From positions 1,922,001 to 1,986,000 of the forward strand of contig NZ_CP012333.1 in assembly GCF_001263205.1 (NCBI RefSeq): a stretch of 64,000 nucleotides of DNA, in the 5' to 3' direction. Shown here one piece after another: positions 51,983-60,894 of the stretch; position 1 is the stretch's first letter, and each line of letters starts with the position of its first letter. The translations under genes and the position numbers were made by a program. The notes beneath the pieces are model-generated. The model had not been told where the DNA came from. It worked only from the letters and a program-made list of their open reading frames with translations, and made no database searches. The stretch comes from Labilithrix luteola (GTDB taxonomy: Bacteria; Myxococcota_A; Polyangia; Polyangiales; Polyangiaceae).

Positions 51983-52543
51983 TCAGGCAGAGAGAACGCT
52001 CCCCGCCAATGCCACGTACTCCCGGGCGTCGGTCTTGATGAGATACTCTTCGGCAATTGCACCGCCGAGAGCTGGAAGCGGCGCGAATCCGTAAACCTCG
52101 TCGGCGCCGAGTTCGCCCAGCTTCTTCTTCGCTTTTCGAAAGAGCGGCTCCATGAGTACGTTCTTGCGAAAGTCTCCGACGCACAGGGTGAAGCCGAACA
52201 TGATGCGCGGAATCGGAGGGAAGGTGCCCACCTTCCCGGTGTGAACGTTCAGCCAGAGGAACTTTCCTCCTTGCCAGACGCAAACGTTGCCGAACGCGGT
52301 GCGAAGGATCTCGATGCCCGTGCCATCGAGAAAGTCCCAATCGCGACGTTGGAGGACGGGCTTGTCGGGAGGCGTGAACCAGACGAGCCCGCCTCCGTAA
52401 GCGCCGAAGCCGAAGCTATTCCACTCGGCTGCTATCTCCGGAGGCACTTTCGCCGCGAAACGAGCATGGCGCTTTGGCTGATAGGCCGTGCGTTCGGCGC
52501 TCGGCGGATAGCTCTCGTGCATCTGAGAAAACGGCGTCGTCAT
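51983..52543 (-). CDS. Tdi1-like (GAD-like/DUF1851) immunity-type protein
   Basis: 186 residues from ATG 52543; GTG 52552 is the alternative. The N-terminal half resembles GAD-like domains and the C-terminal half the T6SS Tdi1 immunity domain (DUF1851): FGNVCVWQGGKFLWLNVHTG, IPRIMFGFTLCVGDF, then DEVYGFAPLPALGG. Tdi1-type proteins neutralise DNase effectors of type VI secretion. No toxin gene lies beside it. It follows the SUKH gene by 77 bases on the same strand. Confidence 0.78.
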   Translation of the reverse strand: MTTPFSQMHESYPPSAERTAYQPKRHARFAAKVPPEIAAEWNSFGFGAYGGGLVWFTPPDKPVLQRRDWDFLDGTGIEILRTAFGNVCVWQGGKFLWLNVHTGKVGTFPPIPRIMFGFTLCVGDFRKNVLMEPLFRKAKKKLGELGADEVYGFAPLPALGGAIAEEYLIKTDAREYVALAGSVLSA

Positions 52544-52620
52544 GACATCCACGCTCTAGCGTCTCCTCGGCAGTGCTCCATTCGAAGCCGAGAGTTCTCG
52601 GCGAATCCATCGTCGTGGGT

Positions 52621-53070
52621 TCAGCTCAGGATCGAGCGTGCGAGAAGCTCCGGGAGCGATTCTGCGATGAAGTTCGGGCTCACGTCGCCCTCTTCGTGAT
52701 CCCAGTAGTGCACGCGCCCCGTCTTCGTGTCGAGCACGAGGCAATCGCCGCTGCCTGGCTGGCCGCCGAACGGAACGAGGTGCGGTTCCATGTCGGCCTC
52801 GAGATTCAGCGCCATCTCGCCGGCGGCCTCCTCGACGCTGAAAAGGTCGTCGCAAGGACCGTCTTCGAGCCCCGACGCGTCGAAGCGAAGAAGGAGACGT
52901 TCACATCCGTTCGACCAGCTCCACAGAGCCCGCAGCGCTTCGGGTACCTCCGTGAATCTCTGCAACGTCGCAAACGAAGTCGCTCCGGCCTTCTTGCCTT
53001 TCGGAGGATTCGACGCAAACGCGGCAAGAACTTCTTCCATCGTGCTGGCCGTTGCATTCTGGGGCCTCAT
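52621..53070 (-). CDS. SMI1/KNR4 (SUKH)-family immunity-type protein
   Basis: 149 residues from ATG 53070 with AAAGGAACG upstream. SUKH signature: PEALRALWSWSNGCERLLLRF, then LVPFGGQPGSGDCLVLDTKTGRV and HYWDHEEG, ending ESLPELLAR. SUKH proteins are a leading class of immunity proteins in bacterial polymorphic-toxin systems. It starts 16 bases after the RCC1 lipoprotein gene, so it is probably on the same transcript. Confidence 0.82.
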   Translation of the reverse strand: MRPQNATASTMEEVLAAFASNPPKGKKAGATSFATLQRFTEVPEALRALWSWSNGCERLLLRFDASGLEDGPCDDLFSVEEAAGEMALNLEADMEPHLVPFGGQPGSGDCLVLDTKTGRVHYWDHEEGDVSPNFIAESLPELLARSILS

Positions 53071-53086
53071 CGTCGTTCCTTTCTTT

Positions 53087-54457
53087 TCAGAATCCCGCAA
53101 TCACCACCGGAACGAGGCCGTCCCATTTCGGCTTGGCGCTCCCTGCCTCGATATGCCCCCAGCACATGACGCGTCCGCCCGTGATGGCGCACGTGTGGAA
53201 GCCGCCCGCCGCGATGGCAGTAACCCCCGACGAAAGTCCGGAGACAACCACCGGAGCCGAGGAATCGTCGGTCGTGCCGTTGCCGAGCTGACCGCCGCCC
53301 ACTCCCGAAGGGGTTCCGTTGCCGCCCCAACACATGACTCCGCCGCTGCCGGTGAGCGCGCACGTGTGCCACGTGCCGGCCGCGAGCCCCATGGTCCCCG
53401 CGGGCAAGCCGCTCACGGGACGAGGATAGTTGGCACCGGCAAAGGGGCCCGCCGAGCCAGTTCCGAGCTCGCCGTGTCGGTTGCTCCCCCAGCATTGCAC
53501 GGAGTCGTCGCTCTTGGCTGCGCACGCATGCGAACCGCCAGCCGCCACGCTCGTCACACCGGAGGAGAGCGCCCACACGTCGACCGGCGTTGACGACGAG
53601 GGCACCGACGATTTGTTTCCGAGCTCTCCCTGGCTGTTGTTGCCGAGACACTTCACGCCGCCGGTCCCAAGGAGCGCGCACGCGAAGTAGTCCCCGACCG
53701 TCATGCCGACGACTCCGGCGAGCAGACCATTGATCGGCATCGGTCCAACGTGCAGGGCCGAGTCGCCGGTCTGTCCCGAGCTGGAGCAACCCCATCCCCA
53801 CGCGCGTCCGTCGACGCCGACCGAATAGCTATTGCACCCTCTGGCGAAGACCCCGGCCATCGGCCCTGTCAGGCCATTGACCTTCACCGGAGCGTGATGG
53901 TCATCCGTCGAACCATTGCCAAGGCCAAGCTGCGTGCTGTTGTTGAATCCGAGGCACTCGACGCTTCCGTCCGTCTTGAGCGCACAAACGTGCGCGTAAC
54001 CGACCGCGACGCGCGCGACCCCCGACGACCACCCGGCTGGCGTTACCGGGGTGTACGAGGGAAACGTGGTGTCGTCGCCGAGCTCGCCGTAGAGGTTGGC
54101 GCCCCAACATTTCACCGCACCGCCGTAGGTCACGACGCACGTATCGTTTTCACCTGCAGCAATCATCGCCGCTGCATTGGGCGACGGCGGCTCGGATGCA
54201 TCGGCGTCGTTCGATGGCCCGCCTCCGTCGCCAGCGTCAGCGTCGCTCGATGACTCGCCTCCGTCGCCTGCGTCGTCACCCGCGCCGGGCGGATCGCTCG
54301 TGGCGTTGGTGCCAGCGTCGGCGACGTTGGCCTCGGGCCCGCGCTCGCCCTCGCGCGCGGTGTCTTCGCTGTCGTCGGAGCACGCCGCCAGCGCGAGAGC
54401 CGCGAAGACGTACGGCAAGAACGACGAGAGGGCGGACCAAGAACGCTCGTATCGCAT
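53087..54457 (-). CDS. RCC1-repeat lipoprotein heading the immunity-gene operon
   Basis: 456 residues from ATG 54457; the frame to 54559 is rejected because the promoter-like element ends at 54465. Lipobox ALAACS and a very long Asp/Ser/Gly linker. Seven RCC1-type modules can be counted (VKCWGANLYGELGDD, VECLGFN, AWGWGCSSSGQTGD, VKCLGNN, VQCWGSN, VMCWGGNG, VMCWGHIEAG), a full seven-bladed propeller. The only known downstream genes are the SUKH and Tdi1-like genes. The transcript is probably leaderless. Confidence 0.85.
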   Translation of the reverse strand: MRYERSWSALSSFLPYVFAALALAACSDDSEDTAREGERGPEANVADAGTNATSDPPGAGDDAGDGGESSSDADAGDGGGPSNDADASEPPSPNAAAMIAAGENDTCVVTYGGAVKCWGANLYGELGDDTTFPSYTPVTPAGWSSGVARVAVGYAHVCALKTDGSVECLGFNNSTQLGLGNGSTDDHHAPVKVNGLTGPMAGVFARGCNSYSVGVDGRAWGWGCSSSGQTGDSALHVGPMPINGLLAGVVGMTVGDYFACALLGTGGVKCLGNNSQGELGNKSSVPSSSTPVDVWALSSGVTSVAAGGSHACAAKSDDSVQCWGSNRHGELGTGSAGPFAGANYPRPVSGLPAGTMGLAAGTWHTCALTGSGGVMCWGGNGTPSGVGGGQLGNGTTDDSSAPVVVSGLSSGVTAIAAGGFHTCAITGGRVMCWGHIEAGSAKPKWDGLVPVVIAGF

Positions 54458-54464
54458 GGCGCCG

Positions 54465-54505
54465 CTACGACAGCGCGTCGAGGCGGTCGTCGCACCAAAT
54501 CGACA
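54465..54505 (-). promoter_or_regulatory. Conserved 41-bp promoter-like element, copy 3
   Basis: Same order and spacing as copies 1 and 2. GTCGTAG ends only 7 bases before the ATG at 54457, the geometry expected if transcription starts at the ATG itself. Confidence 0.75.
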
Positions 54506-54715
54506 CGTGCATCGAAGAAATGCGTCGGGAGGCGATCCGGCCGCGCACGCCTCGCACACGTCTCAAGAGCCGTGGTGCGAACGTGCGAACCTGCGAACGT
54601 AATCGGTCAACATCCCGAGCGACTTCTCACGCGCCCCAAACACGCGTGGCGAGAGCGCGGCCGCAGATGAGGCTTTCGTGACGTGACGCCGGCGGCTATC
54701 GTAGAAATAGAGGTA

Positions 54716-55783
54716 GTGCGGGCGCGGCGTCGTTTCGGGCAGGCTTTCGTTGCGACGCTCGCCTGGGCGCTCACGAGCCAAGCATCCCCCGAGAGCGACG
54801 GGCGTGCGGCGTCGCCCGGTCATTCTGCGCAACCCGCTGCTCAACCCGCTCAACCCATTCGTCCGATCCGTGTCGCGCTGAGCGAGAGCCTGGCCGAAGA
54901 GTGCTCCAGCACGACGGCGCTGTTCGAGCACATCGCGGCGCGCACCGACCGCATCCAGCGTGCGTCGACCGATGCCGAGGCATTCGTTCGCCTCGTCGTC
55001 AAGCGTGAAGGCGACCGGCTGGTCGGCGAGCTCACGGTCGAGGAGAGAGCGGGTCGCACGGAGCGTTCCGTGTCGGCGTCGACCTGTGAGGCGGTCGTCG
55101 CGGCGTTCGCGGTGATGGTCGTCGTGGCGCTGGATCCCGATGCCGAGAGCCGTCGACCGAGCCCGTCTGCGTCGCCGCAAGAACACACGGTGCCGGTGGC
55201 GGTGGTGGTGACGAAGGCGCGTCCGGCTCCCAGCACGCCACCTCTGGAGAGCGACGTTGGTCCGGCGATCGGGCTCAGTGGCGGCGTCGGTCTCGCGCTC
55301 CAGAGCTACGAAGGAGCGGTCCTCGAGCGGTCCGCCATGCTCGAGCTGAGCATCGGAACCCCGCTCTACCCGCGCGTGCGAGCAGCCTTGGCGCGCAGCG
55401 CGCACGTCGCGGTGACGACGACCTCGGATCGAAGCGATCTCGTGTGGACCACCGGTCGCGCGTCGCTCTGCGGCGGTCCGGGGTGGCTCCATCGACACCA
55501 CATCAGCCTTTGCGCGACCACGTCGATCGGGACGCTCGATGCCACCGTGGCTCGCCCCGGAGGGCCGGAACGGAGCCTTCTCTGGGTCACCGCGGGCCCT
55601 TCGGCTGTGCTCGACGTCGACTTCGGATCGAGGCTGGGGCTCGAGATCGAGGCCGGAATGTCGATCCCCGCGCTCCGTGACCGCTTCTTCTTCGAGCCCG
55701 CAACGCTCGCCTATAGCGCGCCGCTCGTGTCTCCCTTCATCGGAGTCACGTTGGTGAGCCATTTCTTCCGCTCTCGCGAGTGA
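54716..55783 (+). CDS. Cluster B outer-membrane-like protein (paralog 3)
   Basis: 355 residues from GTG 54716 with GAGGTA upstream; GTG 54683 is the alternative. Signal peptide about 1-22. Same layout as the cluster A gene but more diverged: ECSSTTALF replaces the GCPD motif, the second Cys sits in ASTCEAV, then LDPDAES and a Ser/Pro linker. The strand-rich C-terminal half ends SHFFRSRE. It lies 67 bases before the cluster B sigma gene. Same inferred role as the cluster A protein. Confidence 0.7.
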   Translation: MRARRRFGQAFVATLAWALTSQASPESDGRAASPGHSAQPAAQPAQPIRPIRVALSESLAEECSSTTALFEHIAARTDRIQRASTDAEAFVRLVVKREGDRLVGELTVEERAGRTERSVSASTCEAVVAAFAVMVVVALDPDAESRRPSPSASPQEHTVPVAVVVTKARPAPSTPPLESDVGPAIGLSGGVGLALQSYEGAVLERSAMLELSIGTPLYPRVRAALARSAHVAVTTTSDRSDLVWTTGRASLCGGPGWLHRHHISLCATTSIGTLDATVARPGGPERSLLWVTAGPSAVLDVDFGSRLGLEIEAGMSIPALRDRFFFEPATLAYSAPLVSPFIGVTLVSHFFRSRE

Positions 55784-55850
55784 GCTGCCCGTCGAAGATC
55801 CAGTGATCGATGGCCTTTGAGCCGGACATCGTACTCGTTGGAGGCAAGAC

Positions 55851-56435
55851 GTGGTCGCGGCGCGAGCCCACTACCCCACACATCCAACGGAGCCCGAGGT
55901 GACCACCGACGCACGCGATGCGCATGGTCGCCTGCGACGTCTCTTCGAACAGGAGTACGACTTCGTCTGGCGGTCGCTACGGAGACTCGGCGTCCCGCCC
56001 GAGAACACCGAAGACGCCGCTCAGCAAGTCTTCGTCATCGTGTCTCGGAAGCTCGACCGAATCGAGCTCGAGGACGAACGTCGCTATCTGTTCGGTGTCG
56101 TCGTTCGCGTGGCGTCGAACGCTCGCCGGTCTCGGGGGCGGCGGCGCGAAGTCTCCGAGGATCAAGCCGGCGAGCCGCTCGACGAGGCAGCGACCGCCGA
56201 TGGTCTTCTCGAAAAAAAGGACGCACGCGCCCTGCTCGACCGCGTGCTCGGCGCCATCACCGAGGATTTGCGCGTCGTCTTTGTCTTGTTCGAGCTCGAA
56301 GAAATGACGCTCGTGGAGATCTCCGCCGTGCTCGGGATTCCTCTTGGAACGGCAACGTCACGGCTACGGCGCGCCCGTGAGCAGTTTCGGACGGTCGCCG
56401 CACGACTGCGACGGAGCGGAGGTTCGGATGTCTGA
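55851..56435 (+). CDS. ECF-type RNA polymerase sigma factor (cluster B)
   Basis: 194 residues from GTG 55851 with GGAGG seven bases upstream; GTG 55899 is a weaker alternative. Region 2 (about 28-70) has FEQEYDFVWRSLRRLG and AAQQVFVIVSRKL; region 4 (about 140-185) has FELEEMTLVEISAVLGIP and SRLRRAREQF. Paralog of the cluster A sigma, with the matching SLRRLGVP and SRKL segments. Its end overlaps the putative anti-sigma gene by 8 bases. Confidence 0.93.
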   Translation: MVAARAHYPTHPTEPEVTTDARDAHGRLRRLFEQEYDFVWRSLRRLGVPPENTEDAAQQVFVIVSRKLDRIELEDERRYLFGVVVRVASNARRSRGRRREVSEDQAGEPLDEAATADGLLEKKDARALLDRVLGAITEDLRVVFVLFELEEMTLVEISAVLGIPLGTATSRLRRAREQFRTVAARLRRSGGSDV

Positions 56436-57267
56436 GTCGTTGAAACCGCTGCTGCACGAGGATGCAGACGAGTTCGAGCGCAAGCTCCTGGGTTCCGCGT
56501 CGGAGCAGGAGTCGCCGCCGCCGGGTGCACGCGAGCGCGCCATGGCCGCGGTCGGCCTTTTGCCCACCGCCCCCGGCGTGTCGCGAGGCCCGGCGTCGAC
56601 GAGCGCGGGTTCGCCCTCGGGCGCGCTCGCGGGCCTGGCGCTCGCCGCGGCGTTGGTCGTGGGCGGCACGGTGCTCGGTGTGTCGTGGCAGTCCTTCGAT
56701 TCGTCCGCCGGAGCGCCGAGCGGCGCGAGGGCGCCCTCGAACGCGAGCGTGACGAACGATTCACGTCTAGGCGCAGCCGTCCCTGGCGAGCCCTCCGATC
56801 ATCCGGCTGAGGCGCCTTCAACGCCCGTCGCCGAGGCGCCCGCCGCCCCCTCGATCACACCGGACGTGCTGCCAAACGCTAGGCCCGAGCGCACGGCCGC
56901 CATTCCGAGCGCACGGCGCGCTCCGGAGCCCGCCAAAGTCGAGAACACGCCCCCCGGGCGGGCCGACGACGATGCTCTTGCGCGAGAGACGTTGGTGATC
57001 GACGAGGCTCGACGCGCGGCGGCGAGCGGAGATCCGAAACGCGCCCTTGGCTTGCTCGACGTGCACGATCGCGACTTCTCGCCTGCCGCGTTCGCCGTCG
57101 ACGCCGAGGTGCTCCGGATCGAGGCTCTCGAGAAGGTTGGTCGCACGGCTGACGCCGATCGGCTCGCTCGAGCATTTCTGGTGCGCCACATCGAAGGCTC
57201 CTATGCGCGGCGCGTTCAAGCTGTTCGCGATCGCATCGCCGGCGCCTCAGCTCCCGATCTCCGATGA
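56428..57267 (+). CDS. Single-TM protein, putative anti-sigma partner (cluster B)
   Basis: 279 residues from ATG 56428, overlapping the sigma gene by 8 bases. One membrane helix at about 72-92 (ALAGLALAAALVVGGTVLG), then a Pro/Ala-rich linker and a helical C-terminal region with paired helices resembling TPR. As in cluster A, no zinc anti-sigma motif is present. The shared topology and position of the two paralogs support a common regulatory role. Confidence 0.7.
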   Translation: MSESLKPLLHEDADEFERKLLGSASEQESPPPGARERAMAAVGLLPTAPGVSRGPASTSAGSPSGALAGLALAAALVVGGTVLGVSWQSFDSSAGAPSGARAPSNASVTNDSRLGAAVPGEPSDHPAEAPSTPVAEAPAAPSITPDVLPNARPERTAAIPSARRAPEPAKVENTPPGRADDDALARETLVIDEARRAAASGDPKRALGLLDVHDRDFSPAAFAVDAEVLRIEALEKVGRTADADRLARAFLVRHIEGSYARRVQAVRDRIAGASAPDLR

Positions 57268-57278
57268 GGGACCACTCA

Positions 57279-58442
57279 ATGAAGCGTATCGTCGTCGGCT
57301 CGAGTCTATTCCTACTAGCGGCCATCGGAGCGTGTGCGAACTCCGCGTCGCTCGGCCCGGAATCCTCGGCCCCGGATTCTGGTCCAGCCCCAACGTTCGA
57401 GCCATCCACCAAAGATGCGAGTATCGACGCCGCCGAGCAGAAACTCTGCGTCGACACCGTATGCCCCAAGCCCTACGAGACTTGCCCCGGCGTCCCGGGA
57501 GTCTGCACGACGAACCTGGACAAGGATCCTCTGCATTGCGGATCCTGTGACAACGAATGTCCACCGTGGAACTCGGATATCAACGGGTCCTTCTTTTGCA
57601 CGATGGGCCGCTGTCAGCTCATTTGCGACGAGGGCACGAATGACTGCAACGGATTCGTCGATGATGGATGTGAATCCAATCTTCGAATCGACCCCACCAA
57701 TTGCGGCGCGTGCGGTGTCCAGTGCGCCGCGGGCGACCCCTGCTTCGAGGGCCAGTGTGGCTGTGCGAACGGGTTCACGGCGTGCAACGGCGAGTGCGTC
57801 CGCCTCACGAACGACGTCGCCAATTGCGGCGCTTGTGGACACGATTGCTCGGAGGACGAGGCCGGCGAAGGCCCCTGCGGGGGAGCCGTTCCCGCGCACA
57901 GTGAATTCAACTGCAAGGCGTCGACGTGCGGGCAACACTGCGCTGCCGGCTTCGCCGATTGCAATAGCAACTTCTGTGGAGATGGTTGCGAAACGTCGCT
58001 GGCCTACGACAAGCTGAATTGCGGCGCGTGTGGCCACGCATGCGCCCCTGGCCAGACCTGCGCCGGCGGAAAGTGCCTTTGTGATCCGGTCACGGATCCG
58101 GGAGGCACGTACTGCGGCGGCACCGGATGCACGGATCTCCAGACCGACCCCGTCAACTGCGGTGCATGCGGGAACGATTGCAAGGGCCTCATCCCTTCAA
58201 CGGGTGGTTACGCCGGCCCGGTAACGGGATCTCCCGCCTGCGTTCTCGGACGCTGCACGTACGAGTGCGCGACCGGCTACGGCGACTGCGATAACCGCAT
58301 CGACAACGGCTGCGAGACCGATCTGATGGTCGATCCGCGCAACTGCGGCGGATGCGGCATTCAATGTGACCTCGCGAGCGGGCAGCCGTGCGCCGGCGGC
58401 CGATGCCTGACGAAGCCCTGCGACGCCGGAGTTGTCCATTGA
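57279..58442 (+). CDS. Cys-rich NCGxCGxxC-repeat lipoprotein (cluster B)
   Basis: 387 residues from ATG 57279 with GAGGGA upstream; ATG 57264, overlapping the previous stop, is the alternative. Signal peptide ends in IGACA. Six modules again (LHCGSCDNEC, TNCGACGVQC, ANCGACGHDC, LNCGACGHAC, VNCGACGNDC, RNCGGCGIQC), the same number as the cluster A copy, and length is one residue different. The next gene starts inside its stop. Confidence 0.85.
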   Translation: MKRIVVGSSLFLLAAIGACANSASLGPESSAPDSGPAPTFEPSTKDASIDAAEQKLCVDTVCPKPYETCPGVPGVCTTNLDKDPLHCGSCDNECPPWNSDINGSFFCTMGRCQLICDEGTNDCNGFVDDGCESNLRIDPTNCGACGVQCAAGDPCFEGQCGCANGFTACNGECVRLTNDVANCGACGHDCSEDEAGEGPCGGAVPAHSEFNCKASTCGQHCAAGFADCNSNFCGDGCETSLAYDKLNCGACGHACAPGQTCAGGKCLCDPVTDPGGTYCGGTGCTDLQTDPVNCGACGNDCKGLIPSTGGYAGPVTGSPACVLGRCTYECATGYGDCDNRIDNGCETDLMVDPRNCGGCGIQCDLASGQPCAGGRCLTKPCDAGVVH

Positions 58443-59635
58443 ACCGCCTCTTCCCCACGGTCCGAGTCCTCCTTCTCTCGAGCCTCGCCGGCGCGGCGCT
58501 GGTCCGTCTCGTGACGAGCTGCGCAGAAGGAGATCCCGTCACTCCACACGTTACCGACGCCGGACCAGAGGCGGTACCGGAGGCCTCCGTTCTTCCCGAG
58601 CAGCCTCAACCGGACGCCGCTCCGCCGTCGACCTGCGAGCCTGGCCAATGGTGTGCGGTAACGCTTCCGATCACCACTCAGGTGTCGATCAACGGAGTCT
58701 GGGGATCGGGGCCGAACGACGTATGGATCGTCGGCAGTCCTGATCTCGTTCTCCACTGGGAAGGCACCCAGCTGACGCGCTCCACCGCCTATCAACCCGA
58801 CGTTCAAGCGCCGACCAGGCAGACGCTGTTCGGAGTCTGGGGAAGCGGCGCGAGCGACGTCTGGACGTTCAACGCCGGTAATGCGATCTGGCACACGGGC
58901 GGCGCGGATACGTGGTCAATCTCGCGTCCCGACCCAGACGCGGGCCCCCCGTGGAGAGGCCTGATCACCGCGATGTGGGGACGGAGCGCGAACGACGTTT
59001 GGGCCGTGGGCCCATTCTCTTACAACCTCCTGGCACCGACCGTCTGGCATTGTGATGGTTGGCGCGACGGGTCCCCCCATTGGGTCGCCGCGCCGGCGGA
59101 CGCCGATATTACGGACCTTCGAAAGAAGGTTTCCTTTCGTGGCATTTGGGGCAATAACGACGAAGTCTGGGTCGTCGGAGAGCGCGGAAAAACGCGTCGT
59201 ACGGACGGGTGGAAGAACGACTCGGCGACCTGGACACCGGTCGACAGCGCCACGTCACTCGATCTGAACGCGCTCTGGGGAAGCAGCACCGGGGAGGTGT
59301 TTGCCGCAGGCGCAGGCGGAGTCGTACGCCGCTTCACGCGCCGTGCGGATGGCTCGTATCTCGCCACCTCGCTCGATCTGCCGACGAAAGCCACGATCTT
59401 CGCACTCACGGGTTTCGGGCCCAACGACGTCTGGGCCGCGGGCGCAGAGGGCCTGCTCGCACACTGGGATGGCCAGAGCTGGTCGTTGATCGACGTGCCT
59501 GCCATCGAGAACAGGCCGCACGATCTCCTCGCGATCTGGGGCTCGAGCTCGGACGACATCTGGGTAACAGGACAAAATCTTCTGCTTCACAAAGGCAGCG
59601 CGGTTCTGCCCGGTACGACGGTGAAAACGCCATGA
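58439..59635 (+). CDS. WAVG-repeat beta-propeller lipoprotein (cluster B, first)
   Basis: 398 residues from TTG 58439, within the previous stop (TTGA); this start gives MNRLFPTVR and a lipobox VTSCA. Seven propeller-like modules can be picked out (GPNDVWIVGS, GASDVWTFN, SANDVWAVGP, NDEVWVVGERG, TGEVFAAGAGG, GPNDVWAAGAEG, SDDIWVTGQN). A CEPGQWC pair follows the linker, as in the other propellers of the clusters. It overlaps the next gene by ATGA. Confidence 0.82.
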   Translation: MNRLFPTVRVLLLSSLAGAALVRLVTSCAEGDPVTPHVTDAGPEAVPEASVLPEQPQPDAAPPSTCEPGQWCAVTLPITTQVSINGVWGSGPNDVWIVGSPDLVLHWEGTQLTRSTAYQPDVQAPTRQTLFGVWGSGASDVWTFNAGNAIWHTGGADTWSISRPDPDAGPPWRGLITAMWGRSANDVWAVGPFSYNLLAPTVWHCDGWRDGSPHWVAAPADADITDLRKKVSFRGIWGNNDEVWVVGERGKTRRTDGWKNDSATWTPVDSATSLDLNALWGSSTGEVFAAGAGGVVRRFTRRADGSYLATSLDLPTKATIFALTGFGPNDVWAAGAEGLLAHWDGQSWSLIDVPAIENRPHDLLAIWGSSSDDIWVTGQNLLLHKGSAVLPGTTVKTP

Positions 59636-60894
59636 AACGTCGAATGACATTCGGTTTGGCGAGCGTCTTCAGCCTCGCGCTCGTGCATTGCGCGGCCGAT
59701 CAGACCGACGGAAAAGCGCCCGATACGTCGCCGCAGAGCGAGGCGGACGGCGCGACCTCGGATCCGGATGCGGGCGAAAGCACACCGGACGCGGCCCCCG
59801 AGGCAACGCCGGACGCGGCGCCCGATGCATCACCGCCAGGCGATGCCGGCGTTTGCAGTGCCGATCAGTGGTGTCAAACGTCGCTCCCTTCGAGCGACAT
59901 CGAACTTCAGGCCGTCTGGAGCTTCGGCGTCGACGACGCGATCGCTGTCGGTACCACCGGCGCCATCCAGTGGAAGGGCACGGCATGGACTGCGGTCGCC
60001 TCTCCCGACGTGAGCCTGGAAGGCCTGACCGGCCTTTGCGCGACCGCACCGACGGACATCTGGGGAACGGACGAGAACGCGAACCGTCTCGTCCACGGCT
60101 CCCGCACGGCGGCCGGAGCGACATTCCAGTGGTCGGAGATCACGAGCTACACGTTCCCCTTTCCGGTGAGCTTCCTTCGCTCGACCGGTCCGAAGGATCT
60201 CTGGGGCTTGTCGCGATGGCCATCGAGCTCCGTCTATTTGGTGCACGCGGTCTTGCCGGACGCAGGCCAACCTGGCGAGCCCGTTTGGACCACGACCGCG
60301 CTCCCGATCGACGCCTTTTGGAACTTCACCCTCAGCGGTTTCGCCATCACCGAAGACAAGCAGATCTGGATCGGCGGCTACGTGAGCGATTTTGGATGGC
60401 CGCCCCCGCCTGAGATCGCCCACGTGTACCACGGCACACCACCGGTCACGGAGGGCGGCGAATACACCTGGGAAGAGAGCTTCACGTCGGACGGCTCGTT
60501 GCCCACGACCGTCGCTGGGCTCTGGGCTCGAAGCTCGGACGACGTCTGGGTGATCTCGAATCTGGGGACGACCTACGATCCGCTCCCGAAGCCGACGGTG
60601 AACTACCATCGCAAGGTCGACGGGAGCGGCCCCGCTGTCTGGACCAGCGTCCCGAACAACTCGTCCGCTTACGCCACCGCCGTTTGGGGTAGCGGCAAAG
60701 ACGACGTCTGGACGGTCGGCACCTCCGGCGCGATTCGGCGCTGGAACGGAGCGAAGTGGGGCACCTCTCGGATCTCCGTGGACGGAACACCGCTCTTCAA
60801 AGACCTGGCCGCCATTCACGGCTCTTCGGCGAACGACATCTGGGCAGTTGGAAAAGGCATCGCGCTCCATCGCGCTCCCGGAGGTGCACCTTGA
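59632..60894 (+). CDS. Propeller-type lipoprotein (cluster B, second)
   Basis: 420 residues from ATG 59632 inside the previous stop. Lipobox ALVHCA; a linker with repeated PDAAPEA-like units (about 30-65) and the Cys pair CSADQWC. About six blade-like repeats (DDAIAVGTTGAIQ, TDIWGTDENA, KDLWGLSRW, DDVWVISNLG, DDVWTVGTSGAIRR, NDIWAVGKG). It corresponds in order to the second cluster A propeller. Its stop overlaps the RCC1 start. Confidence 0.8.
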   Translation: MKRRMTFGLASVFSLALVHCAADQTDGKAPDTSPQSEADGATSDPDAGESTPDAAPEATPDAAPDASPPGDAGVCSADQWCQTSLPSSDIELQAVWSFGVDDAIAVGTTGAIQWKGTAWTAVASPDVSLEGLTGLCATAPTDIWGTDENANRLVHGSRTAAGATFQWSEITSYTFPFPVSFLRSTGPKDLWGLSRWPSSSVYLVHAVLPDAGQPGEPVWTTTALPIDAFWNFTLSGFAITEDKQIWIGGYVSDFGWPPPPEIAHVYHGTPPVTEGGEYTWEESFTSDGSLPTTVAGLWARSSDDVWVISNLGTTYDPLPKPTVNYHRKVDGSGPAVWTSVPNNSSAYATAVWGSGKDDVWTVGTSGAIRRWNGAKWGTSRISVDGTPLFKDLAAIHGSSANDIWAVGKGIALHRAPGGAP

